From Acidobacteria bacterium Mor1 (GTDB taxonomy: Bacteria; Acidobacteriota; Polarisedimenticolia; Polarisedimenticolales; Polarisedimenticolaceae), in contig CP011806.1 in assembly GCA_001664505.1 (NCBI GenBank), forward strand, positions 5,921,001 to 5,985,000: DNA of 64,000 nt. Reading direction: 5' to 3'. Position numbers and translations under genes: made by a program. Shown here in pieces: positions 23,195 to 30,828 of the stretch; within the stretch, counting starts at the first letter, position 1; every line of letters starts with the position of its first letter. Under the pieces are notes generated by a model that was not told the origin of the DNA, searched no databases, and worked only from the letters and a program-made list of their open reading frames with translations.

Positions 23195-24487
23195 ATGGCA
23201 GGGGAACGCATCCTTGTAGTGGACGACGAGCCCGGAGTCCGCTCGGCGCTGGAGGGAATCCTGCGAGACGAGGGCTTCACGGTGATCACCGCCGAGTCGG
23301 GAGAGCAGGCGATCGAACAGGTCACCCAGATGCCCTTCGACGCGGCGCTGCTCGACGTGTGGCTGCCCGGGCGTGACGGCATCGACACGTTGACCGAACT
23401 GCGGCAGCGCAACCGGGACCTCGGGGTCGTGATGATTTCCGGACACGCCACCATCGACACCGCGGTGCGGGCGACGAAGCTGGGTGCGTTCGACTTCATC
23501 GAGAAACCGCTTTCCATCGAGCGGACCCTGCTGGTGCTGCGCAACGCATTGCGCCAGCGGCGGCTGGAGCAGCGCAATCGGCGGCTGCTCGATCAACTCG
23601 ACCGGCAGACCGAGATCCTGGGGCGTAGTCCGGCCATGGAGCAGGTGCGCAGCCAGGCCGAGGCGGCGGCGGCGGCGGATGCGCCGGTGTTGATCGTCGG
23701 CCAGCGCGGGACCGGTCGGGAGATCGTCGCCCGGCGGATCCATGCCCGCAGCAAGCGTTCCGAGGAGTCCTTCGTCAGCGTGCCGGCCTCGGCGTTGGAT
23801 GAGGCGGCGGCGGCGGTGGCGCTCTTCGGTGACGGCGAACGGCCGGGGCGGTTGGCCCTGGCCGCCGGCGGGTCGCTGCTGCTCGAGGATGTGGACCGGC
23901 TCTCCCCACAGCTCCAGGAGCGGCTCGCGGTGTGGCTCGACATGAGCCGGGGAGAGGGCAGCGGCGCCCGTTTGCTGGCCAGTGCCGCGGAGGTGGTGGC
24001 CGAGGGTTGGCACGAGCCGCTGCTGCGCCGGCTGGACGTGATGCGCATCGCGATTCCGCCGCTTCGGGAACGGCGCGAAGACATTCCGCTGATCGCCGAG
24101 AAGTTCATGCGCGACATCTCCCTCGAGTATGCCCGGCCCGAGAAGCGTTTCGATCCCGAGGTGCTCTCCCGTTTCCGCGCCCACGACTGGCCCGGGAACG
24201 TGCGGGAGCTGTCCAACCTGGTCGAGCGTCTGGTCCTGATGAGCGGCGGAACCACCGTCGCCGTGTCGGACCTACCCGAGGAACTGGGAGGCGATGCCGG
24301 TCCGGCCGAGGATCTGTACCGGGTGTTCGAGAGCCTGGACGACGGGCTCGCCGCGTACGCCCGCTTCGCCATCGGCCGTGCCCTGGCTCAGGCAGGGGGG
24401 GACCGGGCCAAGGCGGCGGCGGCGCTCAATACCAGCGAGGAACGGCTGGTCGAGCGAATGCAGGCCGCGGGGATGGAACCGGGCTAG
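23195..24487 (+). CDS. NtrX-like response regulator with degenerate AAA+ domain lacking the GAFTGA loop
   Basis: A 430-residue protein with a receiver (ILVVDDEPG, phosphoacceptor Asp54 in LLDVWLPGRDG, MISGHATIDTAV, EKPLS), a central AAA+ region and a C-terminal Fis-type helix-turn-helix (about 390-425). The AAA+ region is altered at every key site. Walker A reads GQRGTGRE with Arg for Lys. LFGDGERPGRLALAAGG has a deletion where LFGxxxGAFTGA should be. Walker B reads LLLEDVDRL. Such a protein should not remodel sigma-54 RNA polymerase, so I infer a phosphorylation-controlled DNA-binding regulator. The start ATG has GGAGG upstream. Confidence 0.8.
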   Translation: MAGERILVVDDEPGVRSALEGILRDEGFTVITAESGEQAIEQVTQMPFDAALLDVWLPGRDGIDTLTELRQRNRDLGVVMISGHATIDTAVRATKLGAFDFIEKPLSIERTLLVLRNALRQRRLEQRNRRLLDQLDRQTEILGRSPAMEQVRSQAEAAAAADAPVLIVGQRGTGREIVARRIHARSKRSEESFVSVPASALDEAAAAVALFGDGERPGRLALAAGGSLLLEDVDRLSPQLQERLAVWLDMSRGEGSGARLLASAAEVVAEGWHEPLLRRLDVMRIAIPPLRERREDIPLIAEKFMRDISLEYARPEKRFDPEVLSRFRAHDWPGNVRELSNLVERLVLMSGGTTVAVSDLPEELGGDAGPAEDLYRVFESLDDGLAAYARFAIGRALAQAGGDRAKAAAALNTSEERLVERMQAAGMEPG

Positions 24488-24504
24488 GACTCGCCGATTG
24501 CGGG

Positions 24505-25110
24505 CTAGCGGGAGCGCACGGCCCGGCCGGCGGCCAGGGCTGCCAGGGTCGAACCTCCGAAGACGCCCAGGGCCAGCGACATCACCACGCCGGCGATCAG
24601 CGGCAGGGCACCGGCGACGAACGGAGTCGGATCGAAGGTCGGGCCGCCGCGCAGCGCCTCGAGAGCCAGGGCCCCGAGGCCGGTCAGCGCCTCGAAACCG
24701 GGCTGGAGCGCCTGTTTCGAATCGAGGCCCATCGGGGCGCTCAGATCCAGCGCCGCACCGATTCGCGGCAACGAGGCGGCGGGCACCGGGCTCAACATGA
24801 GCGCGACCCCTCCGAGCATCGCGAGCTTCAGTCCGCGGCGGCGCGCTTTCTTGCTCGGTTTTTCGGGAGCGGTTTCGGGCAACCGCGCCATCACCGAGCG
24901 GCAGAAGTCTTCGTCGACCGAGATCGAGTCCTGCAGACCGTTTTCGAGAAAGTCGCCCAGGCGGCGCTCACGGGCCAGCAGGATGCGGCACGCGGTGCAC
25001 CCTTCGAGATGACGGGCGACGCGCATTGCCTCCGAGGGATCGGCCTCGGACTCGGCGAGCCGGGACAGAAGCGGCTGGATGTCACAACACTCGCTCAACT
25101 CACACCTCAT
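24505..25110 (-). CDS. Anti-sigma factor with zinc-finger (zf-HC2) domain and membrane segments
   Basis: A 201-residue protein. The N-terminal 50 residues carry HLEGCTAC, the H-x3-C-x2-C signature of zinc-containing anti-sigma domains. Hydrophobic segments follow at about residues 92-108 and 165-190, placing the C-terminal part in or across the membrane. It overlaps the sigma factor gene by 11 bases, the usual arrangement for a co-expressed sigma/anti-sigma pair. It is expected to bind and silence that sigma until a signal releases it. It is convergent with the NtrX-like gene. Confidence 0.85.
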   Translation of the reverse strand: MRCELSECCDIQPLLSRLAESEADPSEAMRVARHLEGCTACRILLARERRLGDFLENGLQDSISVDEDFCRSVMARLPETAPEKPSKKARRRGLKLAMLGGVALMLSPVPAASLPRIGAALDLSAPMGLDSKQALQPGFEALTGLGALALEALRGGPTFDPTPFVAGALPLIAGVVMSLALGVFGGSTLAALAAGRAVRSR

Positions 25111-25729
25111 GCTCGAGCAGGTCGGAAAGTTGGAGGCGTAGCATCTCCCGGGCGCGGAACAGTCGGTTCTTGACCGTTCCCAGCGGCAGTCGGGTGATAC
25201 GGGCGATCTCGTCGTAGCGGCAGTGTTGCCGGTGGCGCAGCAGGATGAGTTGACGGTAGCCGGTGGGCAGCGTGGCTACGGCGTCGTCGAGGCGCTCCTG
25301 GAGTTCCTGGAGCCGTAGCGCATCGAGGGGAGTCGGCTCGTTGCCGGGGTAGCTGTCCTCGGCGGGTTCGCGCCGGTCTTCGCCTGCGGGTTGGTGAATC
25401 GAGCAGGTCTGCGGCTGTTTGCGGCGCAGCTGGTCGATGGCGCAGTTGGAAGCGATGCGATAGAGCCAGGTGGTGAACCGGTACTCGGGGTTGTAGCTGG
25501 CCAGCGAGACGTACACCTTGGTGAACACCTCCTGGGCCAGATCCAGCGCGCCGTCGCGGTTGCCGGTAAGGCGGAAGAGGTGGTTGACCAGCGCCTTCTG
25601 GTGGCGCTGAACCAGCGTCTCGAAGGCGTCGCGGGCTCCCTCGAGAGCCTCGGCGACCAGCGCCTCGTCGGTCGGCCCCTGCCGTTTCGGCAGCGAGCGC
25701 GCTTTCTGGGTCACGGGTACGGTGGACAC
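25100..25729 (-). CDS. ECF (RpoE-type) RNA polymerase sigma factor
   Basis: A 209-residue sigma-70 family protein with only regions 2 and 4. Region 2 includes LVNHLFRLTGNRDGALDLAQEVFTKVY and FTTWLYRIASNCAIDQLRRK; region 4 includes LPTGYRQLILLRH and the HTH YDEIARITRLPLGTVKNRL. GTG at 25729 is chosen because GGGGAG lies seven bases upstream; the longer frame begins within the divergent promoter region. The overlapping anti-sigma gene should control it. A TGAAAC-N17-CGTA site about 40-70 bases upstream suggests autoregulation. Confidence 0.92.
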   Translation of the reverse strand: MSTVPVTQKARSLPKRQGPTDEALVAEALEGARDAFETLVQRHQKALVNHLFRLTGNRDGALDLAQEVFTKVYVSLASYNPEYRFTTWLYRIASNCAIDQLRRKQPQTCSIHQPAGEDRREPAEDSYPGNEPTPLDALRLQELQERLDDAVATLPTGYRQLILLRHRQHCRYDEIARITRLPLGTVKNRLFRAREMLRLQLSDLLEHEV

Positions 25730-25770
25730 AATCCGACTCCCCCTGGCCGGCCCCTCCAGCCTCTCTATCT

Positions 25771-25797
25771 TACGGGAGGGGCGGCAGATTGGTTTCA
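25771..25797 (-). promoter_or_regulatory. Candidate ECF-type autoregulatory promoter TGAAAC-N17-CGTA
   Basis: Read on the minus strand, TGAAAC (25797-25792) and CGTA (25774-25771) are separated by 17 bases, upstream of the sigma gene. The sequence resembles the TGAAAC-N16-CGTA pattern known for Bacillus sigma-W-type ECF promoters. Transcription would start about 35 bases before the GTG at 25729. Confidence 0.4.
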
Positions 25798-25898
25798 CCG
25801 GCCGGGGCAGGGCACCCTATCTCGCTGCATAAAAGGGGTTTCGGCGTGGTAGCATGCCGCCGCACCGCCGGCTGAGCCCGGTTTCTCGAGGATCGAGC

Positions 25899-27065
25899 GT
25901 GGCGTTACTCCCACTGGCCGAGCACACCCGACGCAGCCTGCTTGCGCTGCTCGAAGACGACCGGCCCGACGGGGATCGGTTGCTCGACCGGCTCGATCAT
26001 CTGGCCCGCCTGGACGGCCAACCGGTCTTCGCCGCCGCACTGGAGGCGGTGGGCGCCGCGTCCACCGACGAGGCGGACGATCCCCGCTACTGCTTCGCCG
26101 AACTCCTGAGACATCGCGGCGCCCTGCATCGCAAGCTGGGACGGGATCCCGGATTGCGGGTCGCCGCCCTCGATCTGCGCCTGCGGCCCGAGGAGCAGGA
26201 TCGCCCGGAGCTCGATGACGGCGGACTGCCGCTCGGCGAAGGTGCGGGCACTCTGGAGTCGACCCTGGGCCGCGAGGTTCGCCGGGTCAGTCGCTTCGGC
26301 GACGCGTTCAGCCTCCTTGTCTTCGAGATCGACCGCTTCGAGGAGAGCTGCCTGCGCTACGGCGACCTGTTCGGAGAGTTGTTGCTGCGCAAGCTCGACG
26401 GCTGGGCCCGCCGCGGCACCCGGGAGACCGACCGGGTCTTCGCCCTGGGCGGTTCGCGCACCGTGCAGGTCCTGCCCCACACCGATCGGGCCGGAGCCTA
26501 CGCCCGGGCCGAACGCTTGCGTTCGGGGGTGCGGCAATGGTCGGCGGCGAACCCCGTCGGGGGAAGGCGGCTGGCCTGGACGGTGAGTTGCGGGATCGCC
26601 TGCCATCCCCAGGATGGATCGGCGCCCGAGGACCTGCTGGAGTTTGCCGTGCGCGGGGCCGAACGCGCCGTCGCGGCCGGCGGAGACCGGGTCGCTCCCC
26701 ATGCAGACGAACGCCGGCGCAACGTGCGATTCCCGGCGCGTCCCGAAGCGCGCGCGGGCATCCTGCACCCGAGAGATGCCTCGGTCGAAGAAGTGCGGGG
26801 TCTCGACTGGAGCCGCGAAGGTGCGCTGTTCGAGACCCGGCTGCCTTACCGGGTCGACGACCCCTTGCGCTTGCTGCTTTCCGGTGAACGGGAGCCGTCG
26901 CCTCCGACCTCCTGGGTCGCCGACGGCCGGGTCGTGCGCATCGAGGGAGATGCCCAGGGGGCCCGTCGCGTCGGCGTGGAGTTCGACCGCGCCATCCCCG
27001 ACGATCGCCTGAGCCGCCAATCCCGCACCCCTCCCGGTTTCGAATCCGAGGAGGGCGACGGGTGA
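25899..27065 (+). CDS. Degenerate GGDEF domain protein with C-terminal PilZ domain
   Basis: A 388-residue cytoplasmic protein. Residues about 1-105 are helical. A diguanylate-cyclase-like domain follows (about 120-280: RRVSRFGDAFSLLVFEIDRF, then GGSRT in place of GGDEF, then SCGIACHPQDGSAPEDLL). Both catalytic acidic residues of GGDEF are lost, so no cyclase activity is expected. The C-terminus has the PilZ c-di-GMP-binding motifs ERRRNVRF (RxxxR-like) and DWSREG (D-x-S-x-x-G), implying it reads c-di-GMP. Start GTG 25899 has GAGGAT upstream. It is a paralogue of the next gene and overlaps it (GTGA). Confidence 0.75.
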   Translation: MALLPLAEHTRRSLLALLEDDRPDGDRLLDRLDHLARLDGQPVFAAALEAVGAASTDEADDPRYCFAELLRHRGALHRKLGRDPGLRVAALDLRLRPEEQDRPELDDGGLPLGEGAGTLESTLGREVRRVSRFGDAFSLLVFEIDRFEESCLRYGDLFGELLLRKLDGWARRGTRETDRVFALGGSRTVQVLPHTDRAGAYARAERLRSGVRQWSAANPVGGRRLAWTVSCGIACHPQDGSAPEDLLEFAVRGAERAVAAGGDRVAPHADERRRNVRFPARPEARAGILHPRDASVEEVRGLDWSREGALFETRLPYRVDDPLRLLLSGEREPSPPTSWVADGRVVRIEGDAQGARRVGVEFDRAIPDDRLSRQSRTPPGFESEEGDG

Positions 27066-28279
27066 TCACCCGCGAGCAGGCCCAGCGGATTCGCCAGCAG
27101 CTGCTCACCGTGTTGGCCGAGGACGCCCACAACACCGAACGGTTGCTCGGCCGGCTCGACTCGTTGAGCCGCGAGACCGGTGTCGAGGCACACGCGGCGT
27201 TGCTGCTGATCCTGACCCACCTGGCTTTCGACGAGAGCGAGGCCCGCCGTCACTGGGAGGCGATCCTCGTGCACCGGGCGCAGCTCACGGGACGGCTCGA
27301 GCGGGAGGTCGGGCTGCGGGTCGCCGTGCTCGATTACTTCATGAACGTGAACCGCCAGTCGGTGCGGCCGACGATCATCGACGTGGACATGTTCGAGACT
27401 CCCGAGACGCCGGGAGCGTCGGACCCGTGGACCGGACTGTCCAGCGACGCGACCTTCCGTTCGGCGGTCCAGGCCGAGCTGCGCCGAGCCAAACGCTACG
27501 GTTTGCACGCCTCGGTGGCGCTGTTCGACCTCGACGACTTTGCCGACTTCGCCGAGCGCCACGGCAACCTGGTCGCCGACCGGGTCCTGCGCGAGGCGGC
27601 GATCTTGTTGAACAACAACAGCCGGGACATCGACGAGACCGCGCGGCCCGGCGAGGACGAGCTGGCGATCCTGCTGCCCGAGACCGATCGCAACGGCGCG
27701 CTGCTGGTCGCCGAGCGTTACCGGCGGGAACTCGCCGCCCACTTCGCGCGCCGCGAAACCGGACAGGGGGCTGCCGGCCTGACCGTTTCCGCCGGCGTGG
27801 CCTGCTACCCCGACGACGCGACCTCCGCCGAGGCGCTGTTGCGTTCGGCGGCCCAGGCGCTCTACCGGGCCAAGTCGGTGGGCAAGAACGCCGTGCAGGT
27901 TTTCGCTCCCGAGCGGCGGCACTACCTGCGCTTCGAGCTGGAACCCAGCCGCTTCGAGGTCGAGGTGTTGGCCCCTCACGCGGGCCGGGGCCGGCCGCGC
28001 AATCTCAGTCGCAACGGGGTGCTGTTCGCCGTGCCGGAGCTCTTGGCCGTCGGCGAGGAGATCGAGATCCGCCTGATCGATGCGCAGATCGCCAAGGGGC
28101 GCCCGCTCAAGGTACGCGGCCGGGTCGTAAGGCTCGAGGAGTTGCCGGAAGCGCTGCCCGAAACCGGGGACCGCTACGAGGTCGGGGTCGCGTTCGAGAT
28201 CCAGGGGGGCGCCGACGAAGGGGAGTTGCTCGAGTTCCTCGAGCAGGCCCAGGCGGCCCGGGGAGAGGACGCACCGTGA
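27062..28279 (+). CDS. GGDEF-like domain protein with C-terminal PilZ domain, paralogue of the preceding gene
   Basis: A 405-residue protein with the same plan as its neighbour: helical N-terminus (about 1-110), GGDEF-like domain (about 118-285; RRAKRYGLHASVALFDLDDF, then ARPGEDELAILLPETDRNGA, then SAGVACYPDDATSAEALLRSA and YRAKSVGKNAV) and PilZ (RRHYLRFELEP and NLSRNGVLF, with N-x-S-x-x-G). The signature motif reads GEDEL rather than GGDEF: the acidic pair is kept, but the second Gly and the Phe have changed, so weak or no cyclase activity is possible. Its stop overlaps tsaB (GTGA). Confidence 0.8.
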   Translation: MITREQAQRIRQQLLTVLAEDAHNTERLLGRLDSLSRETGVEAHAALLLILTHLAFDESEARRHWEAILVHRAQLTGRLEREVGLRVAVLDYFMNVNRQSVRPTIIDVDMFETPETPGASDPWTGLSSDATFRSAVQAELRRAKRYGLHASVALFDLDDFADFAERHGNLVADRVLREAAILLNNNSRDIDETARPGEDELAILLPETDRNGALLVAERYRRELAAHFARRETGQGAAGLTVSAGVACYPDDATSAEALLRSAAQALYRAKSVGKNAVQVFAPERRHYLRFELEPSRFEVEVLAPHAGRGRPRNLSRNGVLFAVPELLAVGEEIEIRLIDAQIAKGRPLKVRGRVVRLEELPEALPETGDRYEVGVAFEIQGGADEGELLEFLEQAQAARGEDAP

Positions 28280-28950
28280 TCCGTGTGGTCGGGATCGACA
28301 CCTCCAGCTGGTGGGGCAGCCTGGCGTTGGTCGAGGCGGAGGAGGGGGAGCCCCTTCGAACCGTCGCCGACGTCGGACTCGCCGTGCGCAAGAGCCACAC
28401 CAGCCACCTGCTCGCGCTGCTCGAGACGTTGCTGGAACACGCAGGCTGGAGCAAGAGCTCCATCGACGGCTACGCCGCCTCGCGAGGGCCCGGATCGTTT
28501 ACCGGCGTACGCGTCGGACTCGGGACGGTGCGCGGGCTGGCTTTGGCCGCCGACCGGCCCGCCCTGGGCGTCGTGACCCTGGAAGCGATGGCCGAGAGCA
28601 TGGGCCCCGCGGAGATCGACCGGGTACCGATGCTCGATGCCGGCCGGGGCGAGGTCTACTTCGGCCGCTACGACGCGGCCTCCTGCCCACCCCGTGAAAT
28701 CGAACCGCCGACCGTGGCTTCCGCAGACGCGGCGTGGGCCGGCGGCGCCGGGGTGTACTTCGGTCCCGGAGCCGACGTCTACGCCGATCGCTGCCCCGGG
28801 CGGGTCGCCCGGTCGCCGCGGCGGGTCGCCGAGGGGGTCTCCCGACTGGCGTTGCTCAAACTGCGTCAGGGTGCGGTGGACGCCGAGGGCCTGTCTCCGC
28901 TCTACCTGCGGCCGCCCGATGCCGAGCTCAAGAAGAAAAAGCGGCGTTGA
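28276..28950 (+). CDS. tsaB: tRNA N6-threonylcarbamoyladenosine biosynthesis protein TsaB
   Basis: TsaB is the inactive TsaD paralogue that, with TsaD and TsaE, transfers threonylcarbamoyl to A37 of ANN-decoding tRNAs. The 224-residue protein has the family start VVGIDTSS, the KSHTSHLLALLETLL segment, YAASRGPGSFTGVRVGLGTVRGLA and the VPMLDAGRGEVYFGRY motif. Start GTG 28276 overlaps the previous stop by four bases. It is followed by rimI, a common tsaB-rimI pairing. Confidence 0.93.
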   Translation: MIRVVGIDTSSWWGSLALVEAEEGEPLRTVADVGLAVRKSHTSHLLALLETLLEHAGWSKSSIDGYAASRGPGSFTGVRVGLGTVRGLALAADRPALGVVTLEAMAESMGPAEIDRVPMLDAGRGEVYFGRYDAASCPPREIEPPTVASADAAWAGGAGVYFGPGADVYADRCPGRVARSPRRVAEGVSRLALLKLRQGAVDAEGLSPLYLRPPDAELKKKKRR

Positions 28951-29410
28951 GCGGACCTGGGACGGTGGGGCGCTGCGCGAGATGCGCGAGAGCGACCTGC
29001 CGCAGGTGCTCGAGATCGAGCGGGACGCCTATCCGACGCCCTGGACCCGCTCCCACTTCCAGTTCGAGATCCGGGACAACGCCCATGCGATCAACCTGGT
29101 GTTGGTGACGGCGGGGCATGTGATCGGCTACGTTTGCTGCTGGCGCCTGGGGCCTGAGCTCAAGATCAACAACGTCGCGGTCTGCCGTAGCCGCCGCGGC
29201 AAGGGGGCGGGGAAGGTGTTGCTCGACGGGATTCTGCGCAGGGCGAGGCAGCTCGGTTGCAGCGAGGCCACCCTGGAAGTTCGACCGAGCAACGAGGCAG
29301 CCCGGCGGCTCTACGACCGGTTCGGTTTCCGCCAGGTCGGCGTACGTCCCGGCTACTATCAAGACACCCGTGAAGACGGGCTTCTGTTGACCCTTCAGTT
29401 CGAGGAGTGA
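28919..29410 (+). CDS. rimI: Ribosomal protein S18 alanine N-acetyltransferase-like GNAT enzyme
   Basis: A GNAT acetyltransferase of the RimI group: MRESDLPQVLEIERDAYPTPWT at the N-terminus, acetyl-CoA loop CRSRRGKGAGKVLL, TLEVRPSNEAARRLYDRFGF, and GVRPGYYQDTREDGLLL. RimI acetylates the N-terminal Ala of ribosomal protein S18. The start is uncertain. ATG at 28919 gives 163 residues but overlaps tsaB by 32 bases without an obvious ribosome-binding site; ATG at 28982 gives 142 residues and slightly truncates the usual N-terminus. Its stop overlaps a GTG of the psd frame. Confidence 0.85.
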   Translation: MPSSRRKSGVERTWDGGALREMRESDLPQVLEIERDAYPTPWTRSHFQFEIRDNAHAINLVLVTAGHVIGYVCCWRLGPELKINNVAVCRSRRGKGAGKVLLDGILRRARQLGCSEATLEVRPSNEAARRLYDRFGFRQVGVRPGYYQDTREDGLLLTLQFEE

Positions 29411-29418
29411 GATCCGCG

Positions 29419-30024
29419 ATGCCGATCGCCCGCGAGGCCTTTCCTTTCATCCTGATCGCGCTCCTGGTGACCGTGGTCCCCGGATTCTTCCTGCCCTGGC
29501 TCGCCGTGCCCGGGGCGCTGTTCCTGCTGTTCACCCTGTGGTTCTTCCGTGACCCCGAACGGACGCCCCCCGACGACGTCCATGCCTTCGTCAGTCCGGC
29601 GGACGGCAAGGTCATCGAGGCGGGGCCCGATCGCATCTCGATCTTCCTCAACGTGTTCAACGTTCACGTCTGCCGCACGCCGGTCGCCGGCACCGTGACC
29701 AAGGTGACCCACCACCCCGGCCAGTTCCTCGCCGCCTGGGATCCCAAGGCCGCCGAGTGCAACGAGCGGGTCGTGGTCGATGTCGATGCGCCCCGGGGCG
29801 CCATGCGGTTCGCCATGGTCGCCGGGCTGGTCGCGCGCCGCATCGTTCCCAAGGTCTCCGAGGGGCAGACCTTGCAGGCGGGGCAACGGGTCGGCCTGAT
29901 CCGCTTCGGTTCCCGGGCCGATATCCATCCGCCTGCGGGGACCCGGATCTCGGTGGAGGTAGGCCAGAAGGTGGTGGCCGGAGAAACGGTGCTCGGCGTG
30001 TTGCCCGAGGGTGGGGCGGAGTAG
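29419..30024 (+). CDS. psd: Phosphatidylserine decarboxylase proenzyme (short, type II)
   Basis: Psd makes phosphatidylethanolamine from phosphatidylserine and uses a pyruvoyl group created by self-cleavage. The 201-residue protein has an N-terminal IAREAFPFI start with a membrane hairpin (about 10-40), the FFRDPER motif, SPADGKV, FLNVFNVHVCR with the conserved histidine, and RFGSRADIHPP, where the cleavage occurs between Gly and Ser. The ATG at 29419 is preferred over GTG 29407 because homologues start M-x-I-A-R-E. It is followed directly by pssA, the preceding enzyme of the pathway. Confidence 0.92.
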   Translation: MPIAREAFPFILIALLVTVVPGFFLPWLAVPGALFLLFTLWFFRDPERTPPDDVHAFVSPADGKVIEAGPDRISIFLNVFNVHVCRTPVAGTVTKVTHHPGQFLAAWDPKAAECNERVVVDVDAPRGAMRFAMVAGLVARRIVPKVSEGQTLQAGQRVGLIRFGSRADIHPPAGTRISVEVGQKVVAGETVLGVLPEGGAE

Positions 30025-30062
30025 CCGCCGGCCCGGGGGCGCGGCGAACGGCCCGGATCGGC

Positions 30063-30068
30063 TATATT
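30063..30068 (+). promoter_or_regulatory. -10-like TATATT giving a leaderless start for pssA
   Basis: TATATT is followed by seven bases and the pssA ATG at 30076, so the transcript would begin at the start codon. AGGGG touches the ATG and is too close to act as a normal ribosome-binding site. No clear -35 element is seen. Confidence 0.4.
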
Positions 30069-30075
30069 GCAGGGG

Positions 30076-30828
30076 ATGACTCGCACTCGAAAGTTGCGCC
30101 GCGGCATCTATCTGCTGCCGACCCTGTTCACTATCGGCAACCTTTTCTGCGGTTTTTCGGCCATTTTGCAGGCCTCCCGTGGGAGCTACCAGATTGCGGC
30201 AGTGCTGGTGTTCGTCGCTGCGGTGATGGACGTGCTCGACGGCCGCATCGCCCGGATGACCGGCACCACGTCGGATTTCGGCGTGCAGTTCGACTCGCTG
30301 GCTGACGTGGTCTCCTTCGGAGTCGCGCCCGCCTGCCTGACTCATGCCTGGGCACTGAACCAACTCGGCCGGGTCGGCTGGATGGTCGCCTTCCTCTACG
30401 TGGTCTGCGCCTCGATGCGCCTGGCCCGGTTCAACATCCAGGCCAGCTCTGCCGACAAACGTTTCTTCGTCGGCCTGGCGTCTCCGCCCGCGGCGGTCGC
30501 CCTGGCCGGAGTCATGTACCTGTTCCCTGAACTTCCGGACTCCCGGGCGGTCGCGGTCGGCGCGGCGATTCTGGTCGCCACCATCGCACTGCTGCTCATC
30601 AGCCACTTCCGCTACTACTCGTTCAAGGATCTCGATCTGCAGAGCCGGCTCTCCCACTACTGGGTCCTGCCCTTCGCTGCGCTGATCGTGATCATCCTGA
30701 CCGAGCCCGGATTGATGCTGATCCCCGCGACCCTGTACGTGTTGTCCGGTCCCGTGATCTTCCTCTGGATGCTGCTGCGCCGTCGTTCCGGCTCATCCTC
30801 GGAGACCCTCGATGAGCCCGCTCGGTAG
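30076..30828 (+). CDS. pssA: CDP-diacylglycerol--serine O-phosphatidyltransferase
   Basis: A 250-residue integral membrane enzyme making phosphatidylserine from CDP-diacylglycerol and serine. The CDP-alcohol phosphotransferase signature DG-x2-AR-x8-G-x3-D-x3-D is complete in DVLDGRIARMTGTTSDFG plus VQFDSLAD. About seven or eight hydrophobic helices are visible, and YLLPTLFTIGNLFCGF is the usual N-terminal helix. ATG 30076 was chosen over TTG 30067, which falls inside the -10 element. Together with psd it completes phosphatidylethanolamine synthesis. It overlaps the next gene by 17 bases. Confidence 0.94.
   Translation: MTRTRKLRRGIYLLPTLFTIGNLFCGFSAILQASRGSYQIAAVLVFVAAVMDVLDGRIARMTGTTSDFGVQFDSLADVVSFGVAPACLTHAWALNQLGRVGWMVAFLYVVCASMRLARFNIQASSADKRFFVGLASPPAAVALAGVMYLFPELPDSRAVAVGAAILVATIALLLISHFRYYSFKDLDLQSRLSHYWVLPFAALIVIILTEPGLMLIPATLYVLSGPVIFLWMLLRRRSGSSSETLDEPAR

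Noticed and set aside
20515-23577. 1020-codon open frame on the minus strand opposite lpxC-ntrY-ntrX
   Set aside because: An antisense shadow: in high-GC DNA the strand opposite a biased coding frame lacks stops. The product is rich in His, Gln, Arg and Asp with no domain, while the plus strand encodes recognisable genes.
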